Positions 27,423-37,820 are shown, numbered from the stretch's first letter. The stretch is DNA of 64,000 bases from JALSNL01 sp036479585 (GCA_965224785.1 OZ245062.1:2046001-2110000), one strand, 5' to 3'. A program made the numbers and translations. The notes: generated by a model from the letters alone, not told the origin.

Positions 27423-27539
27423 TTATTTCCTTAGAATACTTTTTAGAATATTTTTATGGATAATACGTTTAACCCCAATAGATTCAAATACTTCAAGCAT
27501 TTCTTCAAACCTATTAGTAAAAATAAAATCAACTATCAT
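27423..27539 (-). pseudogene. Second GDPD C-terminal remnant
   Basis: A 38-codon minus-strand frame, MIVDFIFTNRFEEMLEVFES then IGVKRIIHK. It parallels the C-terminus of the intact GDPD protein at 32448 (MGIDFVLTNKLSQMLEVAES, IGIKHQN). A stop codon precedes the ATG by two codons. It fills the gap between the ThuA-HEAT and GH28 genes. It is most likely a duplicated and decayed gene end, not a functional small protein. Confidence 0.68.
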
Positions 27540-27561
27540 TTTAAATTATTTTTCTATTTAA

Positions 27562-30500
27562 TTACTCATCTCTCGTTGGCTGAGTCTTCAAATTCTTAAT
27601 TTTACTACCATCCACATTTCTAATTCTAGCAGAAGCACCCCACGAGCCACCCAGTTGTCTAATTTTCAGCATTAGTTTATTCCACCCTTTTTTCAAATTA
27701 ATTTCAACTATATCATCCCCAGGGCCAACTGTTCGGGAAAGATCGTTGCTATGAATTAGCTCTCCATTAAACCATGCTTTTATGCCGTCATTACTACCTA
27801 ACTCAGCACGCGCTTTTTGATTCGTATCAGACCAAATATTAGTACGTAAATATCCGGCACAGAAATTTCCACCAAAAATATTTGTTAAATTTACTTGCCA
27901 CGGCGTGTTTGTATCAGAAATTTCCGTCATTGTTGTCCAGTTCACATTTGCTCCTTTTATTTCGGGAGGAAATTCAAAATAAAAGTCATCATCATTATCG
28001 TTGGAATAAACTTTTGAAAGTTGCCAAAATGTAATGTAGCCTTCGTATTTTTCAATCTCATTAATGTGTTTTTGTGCTAGTTCAATAATACCAGCATCAC
28101 TCGAGTTTTGACGAATTTCAAGCAATATTCTTTTTGTCTCTTCTGGATGAGTGCTAAGTGTAGCAGCGGCAATATTCACAACAGCTAATTCAGCTTCATC
28201 TCTAAGAGCAGGGGTATCTAATTGTTCCGTTGCCATTTGAAAAGCAGAAAAAGACTTTTGTTCACTCAATCCAGATAACACCATTTTTTTATCATCATCT
28301 GTTTCACTTAATTCCATGGCTAATCGGAAACGTTTACTAGTCACTTGTTCCGCGTACTCGTTAGGCAAACTTGCCATACGTACAAAACCTCGTAGTGCCA
28401 AAGTTCTGTGTGTGGGGTTGGTACTTTCACGAATAATAGTCTCTAGTTCTTTTATAGGTGCATCTGTTGACCATTCGGCTAGTGCCATAACAGAAGCAGT
28501 TTGCAAAGTTTCACTAGTATCAAGTATTGACCTTTTAAATATCGGTAATGCTGAACTATGACCAACCTTCGCCAAGATTAGCAACAACGAACTACGTGTT
28601 TTTATATCTTTTGAATGCGATAATTCTGATAACATAATTTGAGTTGTTAAAGAATCAGTATTTTCTTTGTGTACTATTACAACAATTGTTTTTTCTAATG
28701 CTCTTCTTTCCTGATTATTTTCTACTCCAACTAACAAATCAATAAGCGCTTGCATCTGCTCTTTGCCGGCTATAAACTGCAATGCCCTAATAGATTCAAC
28801 GCGTAGTTTTTTGCTATCTGTGTTAGCAATTTGCAACAGAACATTCGAAATTTTAGAACCTTTATCTTCCGGTTGGCGTTTACGTAAACTCCGAATTAGT
28901 TGGAATTTTACTTCGTTACTTACATCTGGTATTAGCTTTACAATCTCAAGATCTACGTTCTCACCAGCAAGTTGATAGAGTGCATTTTGTGCGGCTTTAC
29001 TTTCGCTTGATTTATTCGCAGAGACCTCTGCTAAATATTTGACTGAAGAAAAATCACCAACTTTACCAATTAGTATAAAAGCATCTGAACGGACTGCTTG
29101 GTTTTCATGTTTACTAAGCTGTATAGCCATCTTAATTATGTAATCATCCTTTCTATTGCTTAGTGCATTTAGCAAACTCACTTGATCAACAGCACTAAAA
29201 GATGGAAGTGCTTCTATTAAACCGCTTATGTCATAATCTGTCGGAATCTCACTAACAATCATGGGAACACCACTACGAATCTTGCTGTTCTCGTCCCTCA
29301 ATACATTTATGAGTATTTTATCCACATCTTTATCTGGACTAGAATGAATCATGCCACGCAATGCAGCATATCTAACTGGATTTTTCTCGGACGCAACAAA
29401 TAATTCTTTATAAATTTTATTTGCTCGGTCATTTTTATTCTTCACTAGGAAAGTATCCGCACAGTCAAGTAAAGCAAAAACAATCTCCTGATGTATTTCT
29501 AGAGATACTTTATTTTTTGAATCTTCCAATGTTGTGATTGCTCGTTCGCTGGCAATTCTACCAAGAGCTGCAACAGCAGCACTAGCCATTTGTTTATCAG
29601 AAGAAAAAATCATTTTTTTAATTTGAGATACACTTTCTTCATCCTGGCGTTTACCTAATGAATTGATAATACCGATTTTTATTTTATTATCTGATTTCAT
29701 AAAAGCCGTACGCAGGGCTTTACCTGCCAATTTGTGTGGAATTTTCTCTAATGCAAATCTCGCCATCTCTGCTGTTGATGAATCGTATAACATTTCTGCC
29801 AGTGTACTAATAGAAGATTCACTTCCTATATCAGCAAATAAATGAGAGACAAACTGCTTCCCTCCTAGAGTTGCATCAGATTTCAAAAACTTTATCAGCT
29901 CTTTCTCAATTCGCTCAGTTGCCTTCTGTGATTGACTTACTAGAGAAACAAACTGCCTTACATCCTTATGAGCCTCACGACTTTGACCGAATTCATAGTG
30001 AGATATTTGAGCAAGATTTTCAGAGAGAATTTCATAATCCAATACAGTATTTATATCAAAATCTAATGGTTTAGTTTCAACCGGTAGATCACCCAACACA
30101 AATTGGATCCCAGCAAAATAGTGAGCAAGTATTTCACTATTCCAATAAATGGATGGATTATGTCCAAATGAACAATAAAATATACGTCCTTTCTCATAAC
30201 TTCTAACCCAACTAATAGGAATGTCCTTATCGGTATAATGCACTCCTTCTACATTTAGATTTACACTATCGCGCATATCAAGGCTGACAATGACCCTACT
30301 GTTTTCTCGCAAATTTAATAGCTTATGACGATAAATTTCATCTTTTATTCTAAGTTTTTTATTTGTAAATCCTTCATTTAATTTATGGGTAGAGTCGCAA
30401 ATACCTGCAGCCCATGTACCTTGGCTGTTCCATGGGTGTCCATCAAATTGTCCACCCATCATTTCCGCAGCCTCCGACCAATTATAAAAATTATCTGTAG

Positions 30501-30921
30501 CAGCATGAATACCCATAAGTCCCTTGCCACTTTTAACAAAATCGAGCAGACTCTTACGCAAAACCGGATGTTTAAATTCTAAGTTGGTCGTATTATTAAG
30601 TACTATTGCATCAAATTCTTTGAGACTTTCTGACTTAAAGACAGACATTTCTTCACTAAATACAGTTTCAAAAGCACCTGTCTGTTTTCCCATTAGCTCA
30701 ATGGCTTTGTTACCAAAAGGAATAGCATCATGCCTATAGCCTTCAGTACGTGAAAAGACCAAAACACGGTGATTCTTCTTTGGTGTATTAACTACTTGCT
30801 TAGGAATCGCATTAGATATTTTTTCTTCATGGGCTGATGTTACCTGCCCTACTATATCAACAACAAATAACAATGAAGTTACTATTATTACAAGTGCTAA
30901 GAGTTTTTTGTTTTTTTTCAT
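27562..30921 (-). CDS. Exported ThuA-domain protein with HEAT repeats and beta-sandwich
   Basis: About 1119 residues, exported (signal segment LLALVIIVTSLLFVVDIVG). Domain 1, about residues 50-280, is ThuA-like (class-I glutamine amidotransferase fold): VLVFSRTEGYRHDAIPFG, GKGLMGIHAATDNFYNW, MMGGQFDGHPW. Domain 2, about 310-990, is a long HEAT-like helical repeat array. Domain 3, the last about 150 residues, is a beta-sandwich (LGSNDGIKAWFNGELIHSN, LMLKIRQLGGSWGA). I start at ATG 30921, the second ATG, because GGA lies upstream at proper distance. ThuA-HEAT proteins commonly neighbour Tat-type Gfo/Idh/MocA genes, as here (30975). Exact function unknown. Confidence 0.8.
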   Translation of the reverse strand: MKKNKKLLALVIIVTSLLFVVDIVGQVTSAHEEKISNAIPKQVVNTPKKNHRVLVFSRTEGYRHDAIPFGNKAIELMGKQTGAFETVFSEEMSVFKSESLKEFDAIVLNNTTNLEFKHPVLRKSLLDFVKSGKGLMGIHAATDNFYNWSEAAEMMGGQFDGHPWNSQGTWAAGICDSTHKLNEGFTNKKLRIKDEIYRHKLLNLRENSRVIVSLDMRDSVNLNVEGVHYTDKDIPISWVRSYEKGRIFYCSFGHNPSIYWNSEILAHYFAGIQFVLGDLPVETKPLDFDINTVLDYEILSENLAQISHYEFGQSREAHKDVRQFVSLVSQSQKATERIEKELIKFLKSDATLGGKQFVSHLFADIGSESSISTLAEMLYDSSTAEMARFALEKIPHKLAGKALRTAFMKSDNKIKIGIINSLGKRQDEESVSQIKKMIFSSDKQMASAAVAALGRIASERAITTLEDSKNKVSLEIHQEIVFALLDCADTFLVKNKNDRANKIYKELFVASEKNPVRYAALRGMIHSSPDKDVDKILINVLRDENSKIRSGVPMIVSEIPTDYDISGLIEALPSFSAVDQVSLLNALSNRKDDYIIKMAIQLSKHENQAVRSDAFILIGKVGDFSSVKYLAEVSANKSSESKAAQNALYQLAGENVDLEIVKLIPDVSNEVKFQLIRSLRKRQPEDKGSKISNVLLQIANTDSKKLRVESIRALQFIAGKEQMQALIDLLVGVENNQERRALEKTIVVIVHKENTDSLTTQIMLSELSHSKDIKTRSSLLLILAKVGHSSALPIFKRSILDTSETLQTASVMALAEWSTDAPIKELETIIRESTNPTHRTLALRGFVRMASLPNEYAEQVTSKRFRLAMELSETDDDKKMVLSGLSEQKSFSAFQMATEQLDTPALRDEAELAVVNIAAATLSTHPEETKRILLEIRQNSSDAGIIELAQKHINEIEKYEGYITFWQLSKVYSNDNDDDFYFEFPPEIKGANVNWTTMTEISDTNTPWQVNLTNIFGGNFCAGYLRTNIWSDTNQKARAELGSNDGIKAWFNGELIHSNDLSRTVGPGDDIVEINLKKGWNKLMLKIRQLGGSWGASARIRNVDGSKIKNLKTQPTRDE

Positions 30922-30974
30922 TTTTAATTCCATTTAATAATTTGATAATCCAACAACTAACTATCCGCTAAATC

Positions 30975-32288
30975 TCATATCCGCCAAGGACTACGCATTG
31001 TTCTTGATAATAAACGATTGGCTGCTTCATCATTGATGAACCGTTCTCGTTTTTTATCCCACCATACTTTTCTGCCAAGCTGCATGGCAATACCTCCAAT
31101 ATATGCAGGCATAATGGAATGATAAGCTATTTCTGCTGGTGTAATTGTTTTTCTTCGACTTCTAACAGAATCAAGAAAATTACCAAAATGATCTGTGCTT
31201 TTATAAAGATGGATTTCACCTGAACCAATTACGGATTTTAACAATGAGGGGTTCTCAGCACTTATTCCTGCACGATTAACATGTACCCATCCTTCCGACC
31301 CAATGAACTGTACTCCCGAACCTTTAGGTAGCCCATCGGTAGCAGCAATTAACTTAAAACCTTCGGCATATTCGCATTCATATTTATAAGATAACGGATT
31401 GTCGAATAAACCATCTTTACCATCTGGATAAACAGCCTTACCTGATACTGCAATAGGACTGGAATCTTCTACGCCCATCCCCCAATGTGCAATATCAATA
31501 TGATGAGCTGCCCAATCGCTAATAGTACCAGCGGCAAAGTTACTATTCCAACGGAAATTATAGTGACATCTGTTCTGATGATATGGTAGCCATACTGCAG
31601 GACCAACCCACATATTGTAATCAAGTTCTGAGGGAACAAGTTCTGCTGGCGGAATAGTTTCGTCCTTAATTATATCATGCCCAGGCAATCTAACAAGGAC
31701 AGTATGAATATCTCCAATACGACCATTTCTAACTAACTCACATGCAAAACGAAAATTGCGTTCGGAACGCTGCCAACTTCCGGTCTGCCAAATAATACCA
31801 TATCTTTCTACTGCGTCAACAAGAGCACGCCCCTCTGGAATATTGTACGCCAATGGTTTTTCACCATAAATATCCAACCCTTTTTGGGCAGCAGCAATAG
31901 CAATAATTCCGTGCCAATGGTCAGGCGTTGCAATCATTACAGCATCGAGATCATCACGTTTAAGTAGCTCACGAAAGTCAGAATAGATAGAACAATCTTT
32001 ATTATCGTAATATCTATTCACAGAACTTTGGGCTTGTTTAGCATGTTTTTTATCCACATCACATACAGCAACAACCCTTGCTTCGTCCTTTCTTAGGAAA
32101 GACTTCATGTTAGCATCGCCCATACCACCAATACCAATGCATGCTATATTGATTTTATTATTGGGTGAAACCGTACCATCTCTACCTAAAGTTTTTGCAG
32201 AAATAAAGTACGGAAACCCTGCAGCAACTATTGATGCACTTGTAAGTTTTTTAATAAAATTGCGTCTGTCGATTGATTTGTTTTTCAT
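30975..32288 (-). CDS. Tat-exported Gfo/Idh/MocA-family oxidoreductase
   Basis: About 437 residues. The Tat signal has RRNFIKK followed by a weakly hydrophobic stretch (SASIVAAGFPYFISA), implying folded export with bound cofactor. The Rossmann motif is CIGIGGMGD, EKP lies in YGEKPLAY, and the GH109-type motifs WQTGSWQRSERNFRFACELV and ISDWAAHHIDIAHWG follow. Exported relatives include the GH109 alpha-N-acetylgalactosaminidases, which use NAD catalytically. A glycosidase role is possible but unproven. I chose ATG 32288 because GGAG stands 6 nt before it. It is a paralogue of the 48117 product. Confidence 0.84.
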   Translation of the reverse strand: MKNKSIDRRNFIKKLTSASIVAAGFPYFISAKTLGRDGTVSPNNKINIACIGIGGMGDANMKSFLRKDEARVVAVCDVDKKHAKQAQSSVNRYYDNKDCSIYSDFRELLKRDDLDAVMIATPDHWHGIIAIAAAQKGLDIYGEKPLAYNIPEGRALVDAVERYGIIWQTGSWQRSERNFRFACELVRNGRIGDIHTVLVRLPGHDIIKDETIPPAELVPSELDYNMWVGPAVWLPYHQNRCHYNFRWNSNFAAGTISDWAAHHIDIAHWGMGVEDSSPIAVSGKAVYPDGKDGLFDNPLSYKYECEYAEGFKLIAATDGLPKGSGVQFIGSEGWVHVNRAGISAENPSLLKSVIGSGEIHLYKSTDHFGNFLDSVRSRRKTITPAEIAYHSIMPAYIGGIAMQLGRKVWWDKKRERFINDEAANRLLSRTMRSPWRI

Positions 32289-32447
32289 TTTAAGCTCCAT
32301 CTACTTACTTTCTTTTTAATACTTTCACTTTCCAATAATATACTACCAGATTGTAAACTGAGCAATATTTTGTCTTTCAAATAAATACTTAATAAAAAGT
32401 GCTGTCTATTAATGTAACTCATCATTTCTCCTTGACCCATTGTTCTT

Positions 32448-33287
32448 TTATTTTTTGTAATTCTGATGCTTAATCCCAATAGATTCAGCTACTTCAAGCA
32501 TTTGAGACAATTTATTTGTTAGTACAAAATCAATTCCCATCTTAAATGATTCTTTTACTTCTTCTGCTGTATCACCAAAATAGTAATTGATTTTAGTTTG
32601 ATTATTTTTCAATCTATTTATATCATGCTGTAATTTGAAATCTTTTCTTTTTCTCAAAAGTTGAATGAAAGGATATTTATTAATAATAGTTTCGTTAACA
32701 TATTCATCTCTATTTTCTTGCCGTTCCATATTACAAATCATAATATTTGGATTCACTTTTTTTACTCCACGGATTGCATCAGCTCCGCAAGCAATAACAC
32801 TTTGATGAATTCGTCCCACTGACATAAGAACTTTTGCTGTAGCTTCCCCTAATTCTTCATCACCTTTTACGTGAATATTTAACCAAATATTTTTCGGCAT
32901 AACCTCAATGGCTTCTTTGAAAGTTGGAACTTTCTCTCCAATATATTTATTTGATTTCCAACTTCCGGCATCAAGTGTTTTTATTTTTTCCAATGTAAGT
33001 TCACTAACCAAACCAGTTCCATTTGTAGTTCTATCAACTGTACGGTCGTGCATAATAATTAGTTTTTTATCTTTCGTCATTCTTACATCAAATTCAATCA
33101 TGTGTGTGCCAAGTCTGATTGCTTCATTAAAAGCTGATGGAGTATTTTCTGGATGTGTATCCATCGCACCACGGTGAGCACAAATACCTCTTTCTGGCAT
33201 TTCGATAATACCATTTTTCTCTTGTCCAAATAAAGCCAAGAATGGCAATATAAAAAGGAATGTTAAAATGTTCTTTTTATTATTCAT
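32448..33287 (-). CDS. Exported glycerophosphodiester phosphodiesterase family protein
   Basis: A 279-residue secreted protein whose signal peptide ends near LALFGQ. GDPD TIM-barrel motifs are present: CAHRG (H39, R40), HPENT (E47), IEFDVR (E65, D67), and MHDRTVDRTTNGTG with the catalytic-type H80. The family cleaves glycerophosphodiesters. Members in carbohydrate loci may process other cyclic or sugar phosphodiesters. Fragments of related genes lie at 24574 and 27423. Intact by length and motifs. Confidence 0.85.
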   Translation of the reverse strand: MNNKKNILTFLFILPFLALFGQEKNGIIEMPERGICAHRGAMDTHPENTPSAFNEAIRLGTHMIEFDVRMTKDKKLIIMHDRTVDRTTNGTGLVSELTLEKIKTLDAGSWKSNKYIGEKVPTFKEAIEVMPKNIWLNIHVKGDEELGEATAKVLMSVGRIHQSVIACGADAIRGVKKVNPNIMICNMERQENRDEYVNETIINKYPFIQLLRKRKDFKLQHDINRLKNNQTKINYYFGDTAEEVKESFKMGIDFVLTNKLSQMLEVAESIGIKHQNYKK

Positions 33288-33366
33288 ATATTTTCGTTTA
33301 ATAGAAACCTCAACACAACATATACCTTATATATGCTATAGTTTCAGGCTCCCTTAAAATATTTCA

Positions 33367-34108
33367 TCAATTATTTTTGGCTTTTAGAATTACCCTTTCT
33401 CCTTTAATAAATTCAATTACTATTAATTTGTTTGAAGTAATTGATTTTTTTGATGACTCAAACTTTAAGTTTTCAAAAGGATTTGATAAGACCAATTAGT
33501 CCAGTTGCATCAACAATTACATTGTCGATTGTTAAATTATCAACTCCAGTAGCAAGAACACCAAAATGACCACCGTGTAAAATCGATATATCTCGAATAA
33601 TTACATTGAGACAATTCTTTAATCCAATTGCCTTATTCCCTGAACCAATAATGTCTGGTTTATCATGAGTATATAATCCCTTACCCCAAATCCTTCCTTC
33701 GCCTGTAATAGCAATGTCATGAAGGCTATCGCCATAAATCAAACTGTTTTTCCAATAGCTGTGTCCAAAGTCCTGAAACTTTGAATACCAAGTTTCTTCC
33801 TCCGGTAAGTCATAGCCTACTCCATCAACTTCTTTATCTCCAATTACTACTGCTACCTGATCAAGGTAAAGTGTAATATTACTTTTCAAGCAAATAGTAA
33901 AAGAGAGAAAATTTCCAGTGGGAAAATAGACAGTTCCACCACCATTATTTGCAGCAACATTAATCGCAGTATTAATCGCCTTAGTGTTATTTGTTTTACC
34001 ATCACCCTTTGCTCCGTAGTCCACTATATTATAAAACATATCTTGAGCAGAAACTGAAAATGTCAATGCAAGAACTATCATAACTATTTTTAATCTAAAA
34101 TATTTCAT
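33367..34108 (-). pseudogene. Truncated and frameshifted GH28-like gene
   Basis: The open 211-residue part has a signal peptide (VSAQ) and a GH28 start: YNIVDYGAKGDGKTNNTKAI, GGGTVYFPTGNF. It runs to LHGGHFGVLATGVDNLTIDN, where intact family members continue with the catalytic aspartates. It then breaks off at VDATGLIGLIKSF. Removing one T from the TTTT run near 33481-33484 restores a further 35 residues (ENLKFESSKK ... VILKAKNN) to the stop at 33367. The protein would still lack the catalytic half, so an internal deletion plus a frameshift is the simplest reading. Confidence 0.68.
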
Positions 34109-34168
34109 ATATATCAGCTAATAATTTAATTGTTCATAAGTTCAACTATTTTCAGCATAGTGTATAAA

Positions 34169-35278
34169 TCATCTTGTTTGATTAAGTAATATTACATCGA
34201 CCATCTGCTTTATTACACTACTAGTTAAGGAGCTTTTCCCTTTCTCTAAAACAAATACTGCTATAGTAGTATTAAGTTTTGGGAAATAGACAACAACTGT
34301 TCCCCAAAATCCACCGTGCCCAAAACCTTTAATGCCACTATATTCAAATTCGTTTAAACCAAGGCGATAATTGTTTTGTGTAGTATCCTGAGTGCTGACT
34401 TTTGTGAAAATCAAATTTAGAATAGTAGTATCTTTTACAATATTTGAATTAAACAGATTATATGAGAAGTAAGCTAGATCTCTGGTATTACAAGCTATCC
34501 CACCGCCGCCATATAAATCCCACGAAGGATCAAGGTCATACGAATCCCAGTTATATTTTTCATAATATTGATGAACTAAAGGTTTAACCCCTTTGGGTGT
34601 TTCTTCTAAAGTTGGAAACCATGTATTATTCAGATCAAGCTCTTTAAAACGTAATAATTCACGCATCGCTTTGTAAAAAGGCTTTTCTGTTGCAACCTCT
34701 ATAATTTCTGTTAAAAATAGATAATTAACATCTGCATATTCAAAGGTTTCTTCTGGTTTTCTAAGAGGATTGCCAACAGTAACTGCTAACTCTAGTTGCT
34801 CGTTTCTTGTCCAGCGATATTTTGGGTTTTTATTTACAAATTCTATATATGCGTCATCCCAATAACAACTTATCCCACTTGTATGAGACAATAAGTGCAC
34901 AACTTTAATGGAGTCTAAATCATAACCATCATTACTAAATAACTCTACCGTCTTTTCGGTGAGAAGGCTTTTAATAGATTGATTTAATTCAATTTTGTTC
35001 ATTTCAACAAGTCGTAATATAGTAGCAGAAACGTAAGTTTTTATATTACTTGCAATCAGTGCAGGTTGGTCTGCTTCAAGAGCTAGTTTCTTATTAAAAT
35101 CTGAGTAGCCAGAAGCTCCACTCCATGAAATATGCATTGATGGGGACTCTAAATGCACCATTATTCCTTTCGCATCTTGATTAGCATTGTAGATAGAATC
35201 AAGAACCTCTTGGTATTTGTCTTGTGCAGAAACGGATACTACAATCAAATAGAACAACAGTACTATTATTTTTTTCAT
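34169..35278 (-). CDS. Secreted serine hydrolase, class C beta-lactamase-like
   Basis: A 369-residue exported protein (signal ending VSVSAQ). Family motif SxxK is S77-N-I-K80 in ASNIKTYVSATI. The second motif reads YADVNY from Y181, with aspartate where Y-x-N members have asparagine. HGGFWG near residue 320 is the third motif. Such proteins act as esterases, DD-peptidases or transesterases; real beta-lactamase activity is unlikely in this setting. It lies in the long minus-strand run, 37 nt after the DUF5009 gene. Confidence 0.77.
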   Translation of the reverse strand: MKKIIVLLFYLIVVSVSAQDKYQEVLDSIYNANQDAKGIMVHLESPSMHISWSGASGYSDFNKKLALEADQPALIASNIKTYVSATILRLVEMNKIELNQSIKSLLTEKTVELFSNDGYDLDSIKVVHLLSHTSGISCYWDDAYIEFVNKNPKYRWTRNEQLELAVTVGNPLRKPEETFEYADVNYLFLTEIIEVATEKPFYKAMRELLRFKELDLNNTWFPTLEETPKGVKPLVHQYYEKYNWDSYDLDPSWDLYGGGGIACNTRDLAYFSYNLFNSNIVKDTTILNLIFTKVSTQDTTQNNYRLGLNEFEYSGIKGFGHGGFWGTVVVYFPKLNTTIAVFVLEKGKSSLTSSVIKQMVDVILLNQTR

Positions 35279-35315
35279 TAAGTCTTCCAGTTATTTAACA
35301 ACCTGATGCACTTTC

Positions 35316-36448
35316 TTAAACCCTGAGAAATATTTTCTTTTTATAGAAATAATAGAGAATTAACCATTCTAAAAGAATAACCCCCAACCACTCTATTGAT
35401 GAGCCATAAGATCCTGCAAGTTTCATTATTGATCCCAAAAAGAATTCGGATGGAAAATCAAGAATTCTGTATCCCATATAGATTGTAATTGAATTTAGAC
35501 CGATAACCCTGAAAAAGAGGATCCAACTTCTCCACATTTTTACATCAATTATATAATAGAAAATTGCTAGCAGAAGAAAACTTATACCAGATGTTAGTAT
35601 ATTAAAAGGTACAGTCCATAATTTTTTTATTATTGGATAAACTGGTGAAAGTAAAAGTGCGATTAAAACAAGCGATACACCTGAAATAAGTAAAACAATT
35701 GTTTTTCTATTTTGCGTAATACTTTTATTGCGAAGTACAAGCCCGGCAAGTGCACCCATTAATGTAATTGAAGTGGCAGAAACAATAGCTAAAATTCCTT
35801 CGGGATCATAAGTTTTATAATGCAATTTACCTAGAAGGAAATGTTGGTCTATCCAGGCATTGATACTACCTTTTGGTGTAAAAACACCCGCACCAAAACC
35901 AGCAACGGGTATTAGCAATTGTAATATAGCAATTGCTAATAGTATTCCGATTAACCATAATAGTCTTATTTTAATTGTAGAGCTGTTTATCATAATTAGT
36001 GCAGCAAAAAAATAGGCAATACCAATCTGTGCTAAAACACTTGCAACCCGTATGTCTGTAAATCCAGTTTTTGTTATTCCATTATAAATCAATCCAAAAA
36101 GAAAAACCATTCTTTTGAAAATCTTTTTAAAAAGTATTCCTTTTTGAATTCCTTTTTCCCTCATACTAATTAATGCATAAGGTATTGCAACCCCTGACAT
36201 AAACATAAATAGTGGGAAAATTAAATCATAAAAGTAAAGCCTTCCCATTTGGAATGCTTATGCATAAAATGTGCAAATACAGATAACCACTTCCACCCGG
36301 TAGCTTTGCCGAGTGATACTAGTAAAACTCCACCACCAATAATCCAGAACATATCAAATCCACGCAGCGTATCGAGTGAAAGCAACCTCTCTTTGCCAAT
36401 TACTTTACTTTGTGTTTTATGTTCGGGAACATCATTCGTTTGTGTCAT
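35316..36448 (-). pseudogene. Frameshifted DUF5009/HGSNAT-like membrane acyltransferase gene
   Basis: Two frames join into one 377-residue multi-helix membrane protein if a single A is added (on the plus strand) to the run 36230-36233. Part 1 is RLLSLDTLRGFDMFWIIGGG ... KWEGFTF. Part 2 continues YDLIFPLFMFMSGVAIPYAL. Together they match the N-terminus of DUF5009 / heparan-alpha-glucosaminide N-acetyltransferase-like proteins, where helices carry acetyl groups to sugars across the membrane. As written, part 1 stops after GFTFMI. The rest of the sequence looks intact, so this may be a recent mutation, a sequencing error or recoding. Confidence 0.78.
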
Positions 36449-36488
36449 AACTATTTCCTTTATAGAAGTTTGTAGTATGAAAGCCTTA

Positions 36489-37820
36489 TTACTTATACTC
36501 TTTTACATTCATCACAAATATTTGTCTAAAATCATTTCCACTTACATCTTTAACAATGTTACCAGTTTCATCTTTTGTTGGAGTTGGAATTATGTAGGCG
36601 AGTAAAGTACCATTACGAGAAACAACAAGATGATCACGCTCTTTTCCATCATCTGTTAGTAAAACACTTGTACCCTTTTCAATATTTATGAGAGCAACAT
36701 TTCCACCAGTCAAACAGAATATAAACTTATCTGTTGGATGCCAACGAACTCCGTTAGCACTTTGGGTAAAGTTTGAAATTCTTTTTGGTATTTTCTGCGA
36801 GCCATCAGCACTAATAATAAAAACTTGATTAATTTCTTTTTCATCCATCGCCGTAAAAACAATTTGTTTGCCGTCAAAAGAACCTCGGACTGTTCCGCTT
36901 GCTTTCATTCCATTTGTTAATCTACGAATTGTAATTTCCTTTCCTGGAGTTGGATATTCCTCGTATGTTCCAGCGCTAGCAGTAGTGATATCAAGGTCAA
37001 GAGGGATATCAGCAACAAATAAATCAGTATAATAATCAACTCCATTTTCTGCTCTTACCTTACCAATAAAGGCTCGCATTGTGCCAAAGGAATCAACCCA
37101 AGAATCATCATTAGCTTTTTCAATTTCTCCTGGTTTTGATTTTCCCATTTCTACCGGACGAAGAATTAAACTAAAATAATGAGTATAACCTTCCGGAGAT
37201 TTTTCACTTGGTTGGAGCATTGCAATTGTTCTGTCAAACTTTTGAACTAAAAAATCGTTATAAGTAAATCCAATTCTATTTCCATCTCTAGTATATTCAT
37301 GACGATGAGAACCTCCACGATGAGAACCTGGAGTAGTTGGGTTATTTTTTATATCTCGCATATCTGGTTTAACAATAAGACCGCCTCCATTACCATCTAC
37401 AACTACTGCCGTTCTATTTTTTTGACTGTAATATCCACGTTCTTTTACTTCATCTAAAAGTGGGCCGTGAATAAATATTACTTTGTTTTCTTTTGGATGA
37501 TATGAAACTGCTGCAACACCAGGAGCTGCATCTTCCCCTGTAGTATAAGGGGGATTCCATAGTACTGTTTCTTTCCCAGTCGCAATTTCTACTTTCTCAA
37601 TTGATTTAGAATTTGCTAAGTTTTCGTCAAAAACTGTTCCACGAGTATCGTAACAAATAAATTTATCATCGGGTGAAAAATTATCGTTATTATCTAACGC
37701 GTGAGTTTTGGGAGAAAAGGTAATTTGTTTTTCTGTTAAAAGATTAGACATTTTTACTTCCTTTGCGCAACCAATTGACAAGATTGATAAAATAATAATT
37801 CCTATTAATAATGTTCTCAC
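36489..37820 (-). CDS. YidR-like DUF3748 lipoprotein
   Basis: A 443-residue lipoprotein with lipobox LSIGC (C18). The body matches DUF3748 proteins such as E. coli YidR: KQITFSPKTHALDNNDNFSP, VIFIHGPL, PGSHRGGSHRHEYTRDGNRI, GFTYNDFLV, DSWVDSFGTMRAFIGKV. The fold is probably a TolB-like beta-propeller. Function is unknown in any organism I recall. The family often accompanies sugar-acid or pectin genes. It lies 40 nt upstream of the DUF5009 gene. Confidence 0.8.
   Translation of the reverse strand: MRTLLIGIIILSILSIGCAKEVKMSNLLTEKQITFSPKTHALDNNDNFSPDDKFICYDTRGTVFDENLANSKSIEKVEIATGKETVLWNPPYTTGEDAAPGVAAVSYHPKENKVIFIHGPLLDEVKERGYYSQKNRTAVVVDGNGGGLIVKPDMRDIKNNPTTPGSHRGGSHRHEYTRDGNRIGFTYNDFLVQKFDRTIAMLQPSEKSPEGYTHYFSLILRPVEMGKSKPGEIEKANDDSWVDSFGTMRAFIGKVRAENGVDYYTDLFVADIPLDLDITTASAGTYEEYPTPGKEITIRRLTNGMKASGTVRGSFDGKQIVFTAMDEKEINQVFIISADGSQKIPKRISNFTQSANGVRWHPTDKFIFCLTGGNVALINIEKGTSVLLTDDGKERDHLVVSRNGTLLAYIIPTPTKDETGNIVKDVSGNDFRQIFVMNVKEYK

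Noticed and set aside
32285..32479. A 64-codon minus-strand frame between the GDPD and Gfo/Idh genes
   Set aside because: No ribosome site, no recognisable domain, and it overlaps the true gene starts; it looks like chance reading of AT-rich sequence.
34169..35278. Antibiotic-resistance beta-lactamase
   Set aside because: Only the general serine hydrolase fold motifs are present, the second motif is YAD, and the context is sugar metabolism.
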